A stretch of DNA of 38,647 nucleotides from positions 1 to 38,647 of the forward strand of contig JAFABA010000076.1 in assembly GCA_023426265.1 (NCBI GenBank), written 5' to 3'. This stretch comes from Bacillota bacterium. Lineage in GTDB: Bacteria; Bacillota; Clostridia; Christensenellales; CAG-138. Positions 1 through 8,241 of the stretch are shown piece after piece; the stretch's first letter is position 1, and each line of letters opens with the position of its first letter. The notes below the pieces were generated by a model. It was not told the DNA's origin, did not search any database, and saw only the letters and a program-made list of their open reading frames with translations. The position numbers were made by a program, and so were the translations under genes.

Positions 1-468
1 AGGGACATTGTGGATGTCTATTTCCACAAGCTCCCGAAGGATCACGGTACCGGCAACGCCGTACTGCTGGCCCCGCATTTTAATGGCGAAGCGTTCGTGC
101 ATGCGCGCATATTCGTGTACGACGGCCACGCACAATATGCGCCTGCGTTCAAATTCCCGGGCGAAGCGTATGTGCCGATGGATTCAGGAAGCGATGCGCT
201 GCTTGCGCCGCTTGCGCTTTCCCGTACGGAAATGGGTTACCTGTACCAGGTGTTCCTGTCCCGGTTAAAGCTTGGCGCAACGCCCCTTTTGGAGCTTGTC
301 GCCCTTCCGGCACAGGGCCGGGAAACCGCCATGATGGCGCTATTGGTGTTTATAGAGCTTGGCTTTTTCCAATGGAACGCCAAGGACGATACCGTATCCG
401 CATCCGCCGGGGCAGCGCCGCGCAGCCTGTTTGAAAGCAGCCTGTATTCCGCGGCAAATATCGGCTGA
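1..468 (+). CDS. recJ: Single-stranded-DNA-specific exonuclease RecJ, C-terminal part (5' end outside window)
   Basis: The reading frame is open from the first base and ends at TGA 466-468, so only the last 155 residues are present and none of the DHH/DHHA1 catalytic motifs can be seen. The visible part fits the C-terminal domain of Firmicutes RecJ: a segment with SRTEMGYLYQVF, then a helical stretch MALLVFIELGFF near the end, resembling the family's C-terminal winged-helix-like tail. RecJ degrades single-stranded DNA 5' to 3' in recombination and mismatch repair. The strongest support is position: recJ directly upstream of apt and rel is a standard Firmicutes order. The call is inferred from this fragment and its context. 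Confidence 0.68.
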   Translation, partial: RDIVDVYFHKLPKDHGTGNAVLLAPHFNGEAFVHARIFVYDGHAQYAPAFKFPGEAYVPMDSGSDALLAPLALSRTEMGYLYQVFLSRLKLGATPLLELVALPAQGRETAMMALLVFIELGFFQWNAKDDTVSASAGAAPRSLFESSLYSAANIG

Positions 469-496
469 CATAAAAGGCAATTGAGGAGGGACCAGT

Positions 497-1009
497 ATGG
501 ACTTAAAATCGTATATCCGCAATATTCCCGATTTCCCCAAGGAAGGCATCCTGTTTCGGGATATCACGACACTCCTCAAGGACAAGGATGCGTACCGTGA
601 GCTGGTGGATACCATTGTGAAATCGCTCGAGGGCAAAGAGGTCGATCTTGTGATTGGCCCCGAAGCGCGCGGCTTTGTCATTGGCTCCGCCGTTGCCTAC
701 GCCATGGGCGCGGGCTTTATCGTGGCGCGCAAACCCGGCAAGCTGCCCGCCAAGACCAACCGCTATTCCTATGGCCTGGAGTACGGCACGGATGTGCTCG
801 AGGTACATGAGGACGCTATAAAGCCGGGGCAGAAAATCGTAATCGTGGACGATCTTTTGGCCACCGGCGGCACTGCGCTTGCCACCATCCGCCTTGCGGA
901 ACAAGCGGGCGGGGAGGTCGTGGGAGCGCGCTTTGCCATTGAGCTTACGGACCTTAATGGCCGCGAACTGCTTAAGAATTACGATGTTTGCGCTGTAATG
1001 GAGTTTTAA
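497..1009 (+). CDS. apt: Adenine phosphoribosyltransferase
   Basis: Converts adenine plus PRPP to AMP in cytoplasmic purine salvage. The 170-residue product has the usual family length. It carries the type I phosphoribosyltransferase PRPP loop at about residues 116-126 (IVDDLLATGGT), the N-terminal IPDFPKEGILFRDIT signature of Apt, and the GPEARGFVIG segment near residue 55 that binds adenine and pyrophosphate. GAGGAGG at 483-489 sits 7 bases before the ATG. It lies 28 bases after the recJ-like gene and upstream of the (p)ppGpp synthetase/hydrolase. A hairpin follows the stop codon. Identification is firm. Confidence 0.97.
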   Translation: MDLKSYIRNIPDFPKEGILFRDITTLLKDKDAYRELVDTIVKSLEGKEVDLVIGPEARGFVIGSAVAYAMGAGFIVARKPGKLPAKTNRYSYGLEYGTDVLEVHEDAIKPGQKIVIVDDLLATGGTALATIRLAEQAGGEVVGARFAIELTDLNGRELLKNYDVCAVMEF

Positions 1010-1026
1010 TTTTCACGTAAGCATTG

Positions 1027-1060
1027 ATAAATCAACGGCGCAGCCGTTGATTTATGCTTT
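1027..1060 (+). terminator. Perfect 13-bp hairpin after apt, possible weak terminator
   Basis: Bases 1027-1039 and 1043-1055 are perfectly complementary around a 3-base loop. The following bases, GCTTT, are a poor U-tract, so intrinsic termination would be weak. It may be an attenuator, an mRNA-end stabiliser or a small palindromic repeat. Confidence 0.5.
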
Positions 1061-1104
1061 GTAAAGAATAGTAACATTGAGTTTGACGGAAAGGAGGGGC
1101 GCGT

Positions 1105-3348
1105 ATGGAACAGCCAACGGTAGGGTTTTGCGTCAGAAAAGAATATATGCAGCCGCATGTGGACCAATTATACGACGTCTGCAAAAAGACGTTCACGCCG
1201 GAACAGTTAAATCTGCTGCAAAAGGCGATCGACTTTGCAAAGAGCGTCCATAAGGATCAACGCCGGGAATCCGGCGAGCTGTACTATATGCACCCCGAAG
1301 CCGTCGCCATCATGCTCTATGAAATGGGCATGGATTCCGCCACTGTCATCGCGGGTTTGCTGCATGACGTCATAGAGGACGGTAAGGATATCACGGCAGA
1401 AAAAGTTTCCGCCCTGTTTGGGGACGAAATCGCCACCATGGTGGACGGCGTCACCAAGCTGACCAAGTCCGGCGAGCAGGACTTTATCACAAAGCAGGAG
1501 CAGCAGGCGGAGAATTTAAGAAAGCTGTTCCTCGCCATGGCCAACAATGTTCGCGTGGTCATCATCAAGCTTGCGGACCGCCTGCACAACATGCGCACGC
1601 TCGAATACTGCGATACCGCAAAGCGCGTGCGAAAAGCAAAGGAAACGCTGGAGGTCTACGCCCCGCTTGCGCACCGTTTTGGCATGGGCGCGATCAAGGG
1701 CGAACTCGAAGATCTTTCCTTCATGCATCTGATGCCGGATGAGTACGAGCAGCTGCGCGCGGCGATCGAACCGCGCCAGACCGAGCGCATGGAGCTCTTA
1801 AAGAGCGCCATAGATATCATAAAAAATCATCTGGACGCAGCGAATATCCATGCGGAAATCAACGGCAGGCCAAAACACCTGTACAGCATCTACCGTAAGA
1901 TGACCAAGCAAAACAGGCCGCTCGATGAAATTTACGATCTGATCGCCATACGCATCATTGTGGAAACGGTGAACGACTGCTATGCGACCTTGGGGGTCAT
2001 CCACTCCGTATGGAAGCCGATGCCGGGGCGCTTTAAAGACTATATCGCCATGCCCAAGACCAACATGTACCGCTCGCTGCACACCACGCTCTTTGGCGAC
2101 CATGGCCTGCCGTTCGAGGTGCAGATCCGCACGTACGAAATGCACCGCACGGCGGAATACGGTATCGCGGCGCATTGGATGTACAAAGAGGGCCGCGGCG
2201 CGCAGGACGATCTGGACGGCAAAATGGCCTGGCTGCGGCAGGCGCTGGAGCTGGAAAACGACGCCGACAGCGCGCGGGACTTTGTGGATGGCGTGATGAA
2301 GGATTTCTTCAGCGAGTACGTCTTTGTCCTGACGCCGCGCGGAGAAATTTTAGACCTTCCCACCGGCTCCACGCCGCTTGATTTTGCCTACCGCATCCAC
2401 ACCAACGTCGGGCACCATTGCCAGCACGCAAAGGTGAACGGCAGCATGGTGCGCCTTGATTATAAGCTCAAAACAAACGACGTGGTGGAGATCGTCACCT
2501 CCGCCAACCAGCTTGGCCCCAGCCGGGATTGGCTGCATATCGTCAAGACTCAGCAGGCCAAGTCCAAGATCCGCCAGTGGTTCAAAAAGGCCAACCGGGA
2601 AGAAAACGTACAAAAAGGGCGTGAAATGCTCGAAGGCGCGGCCAAGCGCCACGGGCAGCAGCTTTCCCAGCTTACCAAGCCCGAGTTCTACGCGGACCTT
2701 TTGAAAAAGCTCAACATGAGCAACATGGACGACGTATACAACGCCATAGGCTACGGCGGCATTTCCACCGGGCAGGTATTGCACCGCCTGATGGAAAAGC
2801 AGCGCAAGCAGGCGCAGGAAGAAGAAATGCTCCAGCGCATGCGCGCCTTAGAGGAAGGCGGCGGCCTCCAGCAGCGGCCCGTGGAACGCAAATCCACCAG
2901 CATGCACGGCGTGATCGTGCATGGGGAGCCGAATATGATGGTGCGCTTTGCACACTGCTGCAGTCCTGTCCCGGGGGACGATATTATCGGCTACATCACA
3001 CGCGGGCGCGGCGTTTCCATCCACCGTAAGGACTGCCCCAACGCAAGGGAGCTGGTGGGAGAAGAAGGCCGGATCATTCCCGTGGAATGGGCGGTGGATG
3101 AAAAATCCAGCTATACGGCGAACATCAACCTGACAGCCGGCGACAGGCCGGGCATTTTGATGGATGTTTCGCAGGTGCTTTTGAGCATGAACGTCAACAT
3201 CAAGACCATCAACGCGAAAACGGACAAAAACGGTATGGTGTATGTGCAGATGTCCTTCGACATCACCAACACCTCGCAGCTCAACAACATCATAAAGAAT
3301 TTGCGCAAGATCAAGGCGGTTACGGAAGTATACCGTTCCGGTAATTAA
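1105..3348 (+). CDS. rel: Bifunctional (p)ppGpp synthetase/hydrolase, Rel family
   Basis: Makes and degrades the stringent-response alarmone (p)ppGpp on ribosomes and in the cytoplasm. The 747 residues show the full long-RSH layout: an N-terminal HD hydrolase domain with H49, H87-D88, E91-D92 and a LADRLHN segment near residue 158; a synthetase domain from about 230 to 370 with GRPKHLYSIY and EVQIRT at 338-343; a TGS domain at about 408-466; and a C-terminal ACT domain from about 672. Both catalytic domains keep their key residues, so a bifunctional Rel is expected rather than a synthetase-only RelA. AGGAGG at 1092-1097 fixes the start at 1105 over a later ATG at 1150. It begins a run of genes through dtd, the MBL-fold gene and hemZ. 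Confidence 0.96.
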   Translation: MEQPTVGFCVRKEYMQPHVDQLYDVCKKTFTPEQLNLLQKAIDFAKSVHKDQRRESGELYYMHPEAVAIMLYEMGMDSATVIAGLLHDVIEDGKDITAEKVSALFGDEIATMVDGVTKLTKSGEQDFITKQEQQAENLRKLFLAMANNVRVVIIKLADRLHNMRTLEYCDTAKRVRKAKETLEVYAPLAHRFGMGAIKGELEDLSFMHLMPDEYEQLRAAIEPRQTERMELLKSAIDIIKNHLDAANIHAEINGRPKHLYSIYRKMTKQNRPLDEIYDLIAIRIIVETVNDCYATLGVIHSVWKPMPGRFKDYIAMPKTNMYRSLHTTLFGDHGLPFEVQIRTYEMHRTAEYGIAAHWMYKEGRGAQDDLDGKMAWLRQALELENDADSARDFVDGVMKDFFSEYVFVLTPRGEILDLPTGSTPLDFAYRIHTNVGHHCQHAKVNGSMVRLDYKLKTNDVVEIVTSANQLGPSRDWLHIVKTQQAKSKIRQWFKKANREENVQKGREMLEGAAKRHGQQLSQLTKPEFYADLLKKLNMSNMDDVYNAIGYGGISTGQVLHRLMEKQRKQAQEEEMLQRMRALEEGGGLQQRPVERKSTSMHGVIVHGEPNMMVRFAHCCSPVPGDDIIGYITRGRGVSIHRKDCPNARELVGEEGRIIPVEWAVDEKSSYTANINLTAGDRPGILMDVSQVLLSMNVNIKTINAKTDKNGMVYVQMSFDITNTSQLNNIIKNLRKIKAVTEVYRSGN

Positions 3349-3369
3349 AGCAAATTTTCAGGAGGAACC

Positions 3370-3816
3370 ATGCGTGCGGTCGTACAGCGCGTTAGTCGCG
3401 CAAGCGTGAGAGTTGAAGGGAACGTGACGGGCAGCATCGAAAAAGGGCTGCTCGTGTTTTTAGGCATCGAAGAGGCGGATACAAGCGAGGATGTCAAATA
3501 CATCTGCGATAAGGTCGCAAATCTTCGCATATTTGAGGACGAGCAGGGCAAAATGAACCGTTCGGTGCTCGACGAAGGCGGGAGCGTATTGCTTGTCTCC
3601 CAGTTTACGCTCTACGGGGACGCGCGCAATGGCCGGAGGCCCAGCTTCAGCAAGGCGGCGCGGCCGGAAAATGCGCTGCCGCTGTATGAGGAGGCCATCC
3701 ACCTCCTTAAGGAGACGGTTCCGGTGGAAACGGGGGAATTCCAGGCGATGATGGAGGTTTCCTTGCTCAATGACGGCCCCGTTACCATACTGCTCGAAAG
3801 CAAGAGGTTGTTTTAA
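3370..3816 (+). CDS. dtd: D-aminoacyl-tRNA deacylase
   Basis: Removes D-amino acids (and glycine mischarged on tRNA-Ala) from tRNA. The 148-residue length is typical. The two signature motifs of the DTD fold are present: SQFTLYG at residues 77-83 and NDGPVT at 134-139, the latter holding the Gly-cisPro pair that gives chiral proofreading. The start has a good Shine-Dalgarno (AGGAGGAACC) and follows rel by 21 bases. Its TAA overlaps the next ATG by one base, which indicates translational coupling. The rel-dtd order is a well-known Firmicutes arrangement. Confidence 0.96.
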   Translation: MRAVVQRVSRASVRVEGNVTGSIEKGLLVFLGIEEADTSEDVKYICDKVANLRIFEDEQGKMNRSVLDEGGSVLLVSQFTLYGDARNGRRPSFSKAARPENALPLYEEAIHLLKETVPVETGEFQAMMEVSLLNDGPVTILLESKRLF

Positions 3817-4457
3817 TGCATATCAAGACCATTGTCTGCGGACCCCTGGACGTCAACTGCTATGTGCTGTGGGAGGACGGCGGCTCCTGTGCCCTGATTG
3901 ACCCGGCAGAAGAAGCGCCTGTACTCGATACCATTGCGGCAAAAGGCCTTACCTGCACGCATATACTCTTGACCCACGGGCATTTTGATCATATCGGCGG
4001 CGTTGCGGGCATCAAGGAAAAGACAGGCGCGATCATCTGCATCCATCGGGAGGACGCTAAGATGCTTACAAGCGATATGGAAAGCCTTGGCGCCATGATG
4101 GGCTTTCACAGCGCGCCGGTTCAGGCGGACCTGCTGCTTGAAGACGGGGACGTCATAGAAGCCGTTGGAACAAAGCTACATGTGCTCCATACGCCCGGCC
4201 ACACGAGGGGCGGCGTATGCTACCTGGAAGAACACACTCGCTCGCTGTTTACGGGCGATACCATATTCCGCCTTGGGGCGGGGAGGGCGGATTTCCCCGG
4301 CTCGGATGAAAGGGACCTGTACCGTTCTATCGTCAACAAACTCTTTCCGCTTGACGGGGATTATACGCTCTATCCCGGCCATAACCGTATTACCACCATG
4401 GAGGTGGAGCGCGAGCGCAATACGTTTATCCGCCATTACAGGGGGTTCGGGTGGTAA
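3816..4457 (+). CDS. Metallo-beta-lactamase-fold hydrolase, glyoxalase II-like
   Basis: A 213-residue MBL-fold enzyme with a complete two-metal site: THGHFDH at 53-59 (H54, H56, D58, H59), HTPGHT with H129, TGD with D148, and a final PGHN with H189. This pattern matches the small cytoplasmic hydroxyacylglutathione hydrolase-like/YqgX group found in many Firmicutes. The physiological thioester or ester substrate is not established from sequence. It overlaps dtd by one base upstream and hemZ by seven bases downstream, so it is translated as part of the same operon. Confidence 0.9.
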   Translation: MHIKTIVCGPLDVNCYVLWEDGGSCALIDPAEEAPVLDTIAAKGLTCTHILLTHGHFDHIGGVAGIKEKTGAIICIHREDAKMLTSDMESLGAMMGFHSAPVQADLLLEDGDVIEAVGTKLHVLHTPGHTRGGVCYLEEHTRSLFTGDTIFRLGAGRADFPGSDERDLYRSIVNKLFPLDGDYTLYPGHNRITTMEVERERNTFIRHYRGFGW

Positions 4458-5920
4458 GGCTTCACACCAACAAGGAAGAATATTGGAACGATTTATGCGA
4501 AATCATCCGCGCATACCTGGGCATGGCGGAAATCGAAGCCGTTCCCGCCTGGGAGGAAGCGGAAGGATACGCTCTGTCTGTTGTACTTACGCAGGAAGGC
4601 GGATATCGGGCGTTTGCGCAGGGCCGAAAAGATGGCGCTGTTTTCTTTACAGGCATTCTAGTAAAAGCAAATTCAGAGGATGCGCCGCTTTTAAAAAAGC
4701 GGCAGGAAAAGCGCGCGATGAAGATCGCGCTGTTCCGCGTGTTACGGCAACTTGAACCCGATGTTCTGCTGCCGTGGGGGTCGCTGACCGGCATACGCCC
4801 CACCAAGTTATTACGCGAGCTGATCGAAGATCTGGGCGAGTATCACGCGCTGCGCGTGTTCTCCGAAGAGTTTGACGTACAGCCCCAAAAAGCCGCGCTT
4901 GCCTCAAAGATTGTAGAAGTTCAGCTCCCGATTTTAGAAAGTGTGGGACCTAACGCCGTCAGTCTGTATATCGGCGTCCCATATTGCAGGACGCGCTGCC
5001 TGTACTGCTCGTTTCCTTCCGTGGTATCGGGGGATCAGGGCGTGCCGGACGCGTATTTTGACGCGCTGCTCCATGAAATTTCCCTGAGTGCTGCCATCGT
5101 GCGGGATGCGGGGTTTTCCGTGCGCAGTACCTATGTCGGGGGCGGCACACCCACCGTGCTTTCGGCCAGTCAACTGACAAGGCTTCTGGAGCATACCGGG
5201 AGCTGTTACGGCGGCTTCGGCATGGAGCTGACTGTGGAAGCCGGGCGGCCGGATTCCTTAGATAGAGAAAAGCTCCGGGCGCTGCATGTTGCGGGTGTGG
5301 GCCGGATTTCATTGAATCCACAGACCATGCAGCCTGAAACGCTCAAACGGATCGGGCGGGAGCATACGCCGGAAGAACTCGCCGCCATCTACCATCTGGC
5401 ACGGGAAATCGGCTTTTGCAGCATCAATATGGACGTCATCGCGGGCCTGCCCGGGGAAGGCGCTGCAGATTTTGAAGACACGCTCAAACAAATCAAGGGG
5501 CTTAACCCGGACAACCTTACGGTGCATACGCTGGCTGTCAAGCGTTCTTCGCGCCTGAAGGAACGCATAGAGTCTTATCCGCTGCCCGAACCCACGGAGG
5601 CGGAGCGCATGGTGGAGCTTGGCATGGAGTATGCGGGCAGCATGGGGATGCAGCCCTACTACATGTACCGCCAGAAGTATATGCGCGGCAATCTTGAAAA
5701 CGTTGGCTACGCGGTTCCTGGAAGGGAATGCGTCTACAACGTGGATATGATGGAGGAAGCCGTCAGCATTATGGCGCACGGCGCGGGGTCCATGACCAAG
5801 CGCGTGTTTCTGGGGCGGGACCTGCGTGTGGAGCGCCTGCCCGCGCCCAAGGATATTGCAACCTATCTCAATAAGCTGCCCGCCTTTATAGAAAACAAGC
5901 GAGTGCTGTTCTGCGGCTAG
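4451..5920 (+). CDS. hemZ: Oxygen-independent coproporphyrinogen III oxidase-like radical SAM protein HemZ
   Basis: A 489-residue radical SAM protein. The CxxxCxxC cluster motif is C179-C183-C186 inside YIGVPYC, with GGGTP about 50 residues later and the N-terminal extension of roughly 160 residues that marks the HemZ branch rather than HemN/HemW. Family members are annotated for anaerobic decarboxylation of coproporphyrinogen III, but several homologues remain biochemically uncertain and no other heme gene is visible here. The start is GTG at 4451, overlapping the upstream stop; the preceding GGGGGTT is a modest ribosome site. Gene order dtd-MBL-hemZ is common in Clostridia. Confidence 0.87.
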   Translation: MVRLHTNKEEYWNDLCEIIRAYLGMAEIEAVPAWEEAEGYALSVVLTQEGGYRAFAQGRKDGAVFFTGILVKANSEDAPLLKKRQEKRAMKIALFRVLRQLEPDVLLPWGSLTGIRPTKLLRELIEDLGEYHALRVFSEEFDVQPQKAALASKIVEVQLPILESVGPNAVSLYIGVPYCRTRCLYCSFPSVVSGDQGVPDAYFDALLHEISLSAAIVRDAGFSVRSTYVGGGTPTVLSASQLTRLLEHTGSCYGGFGMELTVEAGRPDSLDREKLRALHVAGVGRISLNPQTMQPETLKRIGREHTPEELAAIYHLAREIGFCSINMDVIAGLPGEGAADFEDTLKQIKGLNPDNLTVHTLAVKRSSRLKERIESYPLPEPTEAERMVELGMEYAGSMGMQPYYMYRQKYMRGNLENVGYAVPGRECVYNVDMMEEAVSIMAHGAGSMTKRVFLGRDLRVERLPAPKDIATYLNKLPAFIENKRVLFCG

Positions 5921-5968
5921 ACGCTCATTTCTTTTTTCGCTTCCGACAAATATCGAAAAAAATAAAAA

Positions 5969-6000
5969 ATACCCGGTAGGAGTAGAATCCTGCCGGGTAT
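5969..6000. terminator. 13-bp hairpin between hemZ and the GGDEF gene
   Basis: Arms 5969-5981 and 5988-6000 pair with one G-T position around a 6-base loop. An A-rich tract (5957-5970) lies 5' and no T-run lies 3' on the + strand, so the best intrinsic-terminator orientation is the minus strand, although both neighbours are + genes. Confidence 0.55.
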
Positions 6001-6046
6001 ATTCAATATTATGATTCCCGATCCTGTCCCGAAATGGGGTGAGCGT

Positions 6047-7873
6047 ATGAAAAACCGCATCCATACAATCCTCGGCCGGGTAAGTCTGAAAAGGCTCATT
6101 TTATTCGCCTTCCTTTTCATTTTGCTCTTTGTGACGGTAACGGTCTATGTCCAGCTCTCCGGGTTTATCGGGCAGGTCAGCCAAGCCCGCGCGGAAGGAA
6201 TTACGCAGCGGGTACTCCAGATCATCGGGGAGCAATTGACCTATAACCTGCAGGGTGCTCAATCCATCAATGCGCTCAATATCGAATTGGCGCAGAATGA
6301 GCAGCTTCCGTTTTCCGAGCCGGACAAGCTGGGCAGAGTATTCCTTCGGGAAGTGGTCACAAACGGGCAGGCGGACTATGTCTATTTCGCAAACGAGAAG
6401 GGCGGCATCGTATCCTCAGGCTCTGCGGACAGCGGGTATACGATCTCCCACACGCCCAATATGCAGTCCGGAACGTTCCTTATAAACGATGCGGATGAAG
6501 AAGGCAACATTCTTTCACTAAAAAAGCGCGTTGAGACGTTCGACCCAAGAAGCCGATCCTGGTACTTAAATGCCAAGGAAAGCAAGCAAGTTTATTGGTC
6601 CGGGGTATATGCCGGCGTCAGCGAGCCCACGCTTGGCATTACGGCGTCGGCACCTCTCATGGATGAAGCGGGCAATGTGATCGGCGTTTTCGGCGCCGAT
6701 ATCTTATTAAACAGGCTTTCCAAATTCCTCGGGCACGTGGCCGTAACGCCCCGTTCCGAAATTTATCTGCTGGAGGAAAGCGGGCTTGTAATTGCTTCCT
6801 CGGATGCCTCGCTTCCGTTGTTTTCGGATACGCTCGATCGGGTCCATGCTTCAAGTGCCGCGGGCGTTCTCAAAGAAAGCTGGGATATCCTTGCAGAAAA
6901 TTCCTCTCTCTACCCCGGCTTTTCCTCCAGCCTTGGGGAGTATCGGATTGGCGGAGAAAGCCGGTATCTGAGCCTGAGCCGCTATACCTACAAGGACGGT
7001 GCGAATGTCAACTGGATTGTTTTGATTGTTATGCCCCAGAGGGATCTTATTACCGATCAGGATGCGCTATACCAAAGGCTTATTATGATGCTTACCGTCG
7101 CCCTTGCATTGTCCCTGCTTGTCGGCGCGGGCATTGCACGAATCATACTGCGTCCCATCCGCATGCTCAACGAGAACGTGCAGATCGTCTGCGGCGGCAG
7201 TTGGGGCGGGCAGATCGACATCCAGCGAAAGGACGAGCTTGGGGAGCTGGCCGCCTCCTTTAACGCCATGTCCGAAACCATACGGTCCACCTGCGACACG
7301 CTTGTGCAAAAGAACAGGGAACTAAGCCACCTGAACACGCATTTGGAGGATGTCGTTCAACAGCGGACGGAGGATTTAAGAAAACTCTCCGTAACGGACG
7401 ATCTGACGAAACTCTACAACCACCGCTATATCATAGATTTTCTTTTGAAAAAAACGCAGGAAGCGGCGCGGTACCAGTATCCGCTTTCCATCGCGCTGTT
7501 TGATCTTGATTATTTTAAACGTATTAATGATCGCTACGGGCATTTGAAGGGAAACGAAGTGCTGATCAAGCTTTCGAAGTGTCTTACCGAAAGCGTGCGC
7601 CATACGGATGTGGTAGGACGCTACGGCGGGGAAGAATTCTTAGTGATATTGCCATATACGCCTTTGGAGGAAGCATACCGGATCGCGGAGCGAATTCGAA
7701 AGACGACAGAGGAATTGGTATGGTTTGAGGAGGAGCCGACCGTAAACATCACAATCAGCGGCGGTGTCGCCATATTTCAAAGCGATACCGATACGGCGGA
7801 AAAGCTGATCGCCCGCGCGGATGAAAACCTGTACCGCGCCAAAGAGGCCGGGCGCAACCGGATAGAAAAATAG
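6047..7873 (+). CDS. Membrane diguanylate cyclase with Cache, HAMP and GGDEF domains
   Basis: Predicted to make c-di-GMP from two GTP in response to an extracellular signal. Of 608 residues, TM1 spans about 17-37; an extracytoplasmic double-Cache-like sensor fills about 40-340; TM2 is about 345-366; a HAMP linker and short coiled coil follow; the GGDEF domain is about 445-608. The active loop is GGEEF at 527-531. An inhibitory I-site RxxD (R518-D521) sits exactly five residues before it, so product feedback is likely. ATG 6047 is chosen over ATG 6011 because GGGGTGAG lies just upstream and the protein then begins immediately before TM1. The ligand is unknown. Confidence 0.92.
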   Translation: MKNRIHTILGRVSLKRLILFAFLFILLFVTVTVYVQLSGFIGQVSQARAEGITQRVLQIIGEQLTYNLQGAQSINALNIELAQNEQLPFSEPDKLGRVFLREVVTNGQADYVYFANEKGGIVSSGSADSGYTISHTPNMQSGTFLINDADEEGNILSLKKRVETFDPRSRSWYLNAKESKQVYWSGVYAGVSEPTLGITASAPLMDEAGNVIGVFGADILLNRLSKFLGHVAVTPRSEIYLLEESGLVIASSDASLPLFSDTLDRVHASSAAGVLKESWDILAENSSLYPGFSSSLGEYRIGGESRYLSLSRYTYKDGANVNWIVLIVMPQRDLITDQDALYQRLIMMLTVALALSLLVGAGIARIILRPIRMLNENVQIVCGGSWGGQIDIQRKDELGELAASFNAMSETIRSTCDTLVQKNRELSHLNTHLEDVVQQRTEDLRKLSVTDDLTKLYNHRYIIDFLLKKTQEAARYQYPLSIALFDLDYFKRINDRYGHLKGNEVLIKLSKCLTESVRHTDVVGRYGGEEFLVILPYTPLEEAYRIAERIRKTTEELVWFEEEPTVNITISGGVAIFQSDTDTAEKLIARADENLYRAKEAGRNRIEK

Positions 7874-7913
7874 AGAGGATGCAAGGCGCGCTTCATATTG
7901 AGCCATCCTATAG

Positions 7914-7943
7914 TTGACAGCGCGCCGCTTTCCGCGCTATACT
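7914..7943 (+). promoter_or_regulatory. Sigma-A-type promoter for the valS T-box transcript
   Basis: TTGACA at 7914-7919 and TATACT at 7938-7943 are separated by 18 bases. Transcription would begin near 7950, immediately ahead of the T-box leader. Confidence 0.8.
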
Positions 7944-7949
7944 TTACTT

Positions 7950-8206
7950 TAATTAATTGCATAGTTGCGATGAAAAAGAGGAGTACGTTTTGTCCCGGCA
8001 GCAGAGAGGCGGCTTCACCGGCTGAAAGGGCCGCTGGCACAGGGAAAAACGGAAGGTCGCTTTGGAGCATTCGGGATGAACTGTAGTAGTCCCGGCGTAC
8101 GCGCCGCGTTATGGCGTAAGAGTGGAGTTTCTTGCATTGGCAGGAAGCTCAACAAAGGTGGTACCGCGGGTGTTCTTCGTCCTTTGAGAGGAAGAACGCT
8201 TTTTTT
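7950..8206 (+). promoter_or_regulatory. T-box riboswitch leader controlling valS
   Basis: The leader has a GATG...GAGTA element near 7969-7986 typical of the base of Stem I, and the conserved T-box core AGGTGGTACCGCGG at 8156-8169, which pairs with the uncharged tRNA acceptor end in the antiterminator. A terminator hairpin follows (about 8170-8199) with seven T residues at 8200-8206. When uncharged tRNA-Val binds, readthrough into valS is expected. I could not place the specifier codon with certainty; GTC at 8056-8058 is one candidate. Confidence 0.93.
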
Positions 8207-8241
8207 ATTGCAAAAAAGCTTTGATAGAGGAGGAACAGCAT

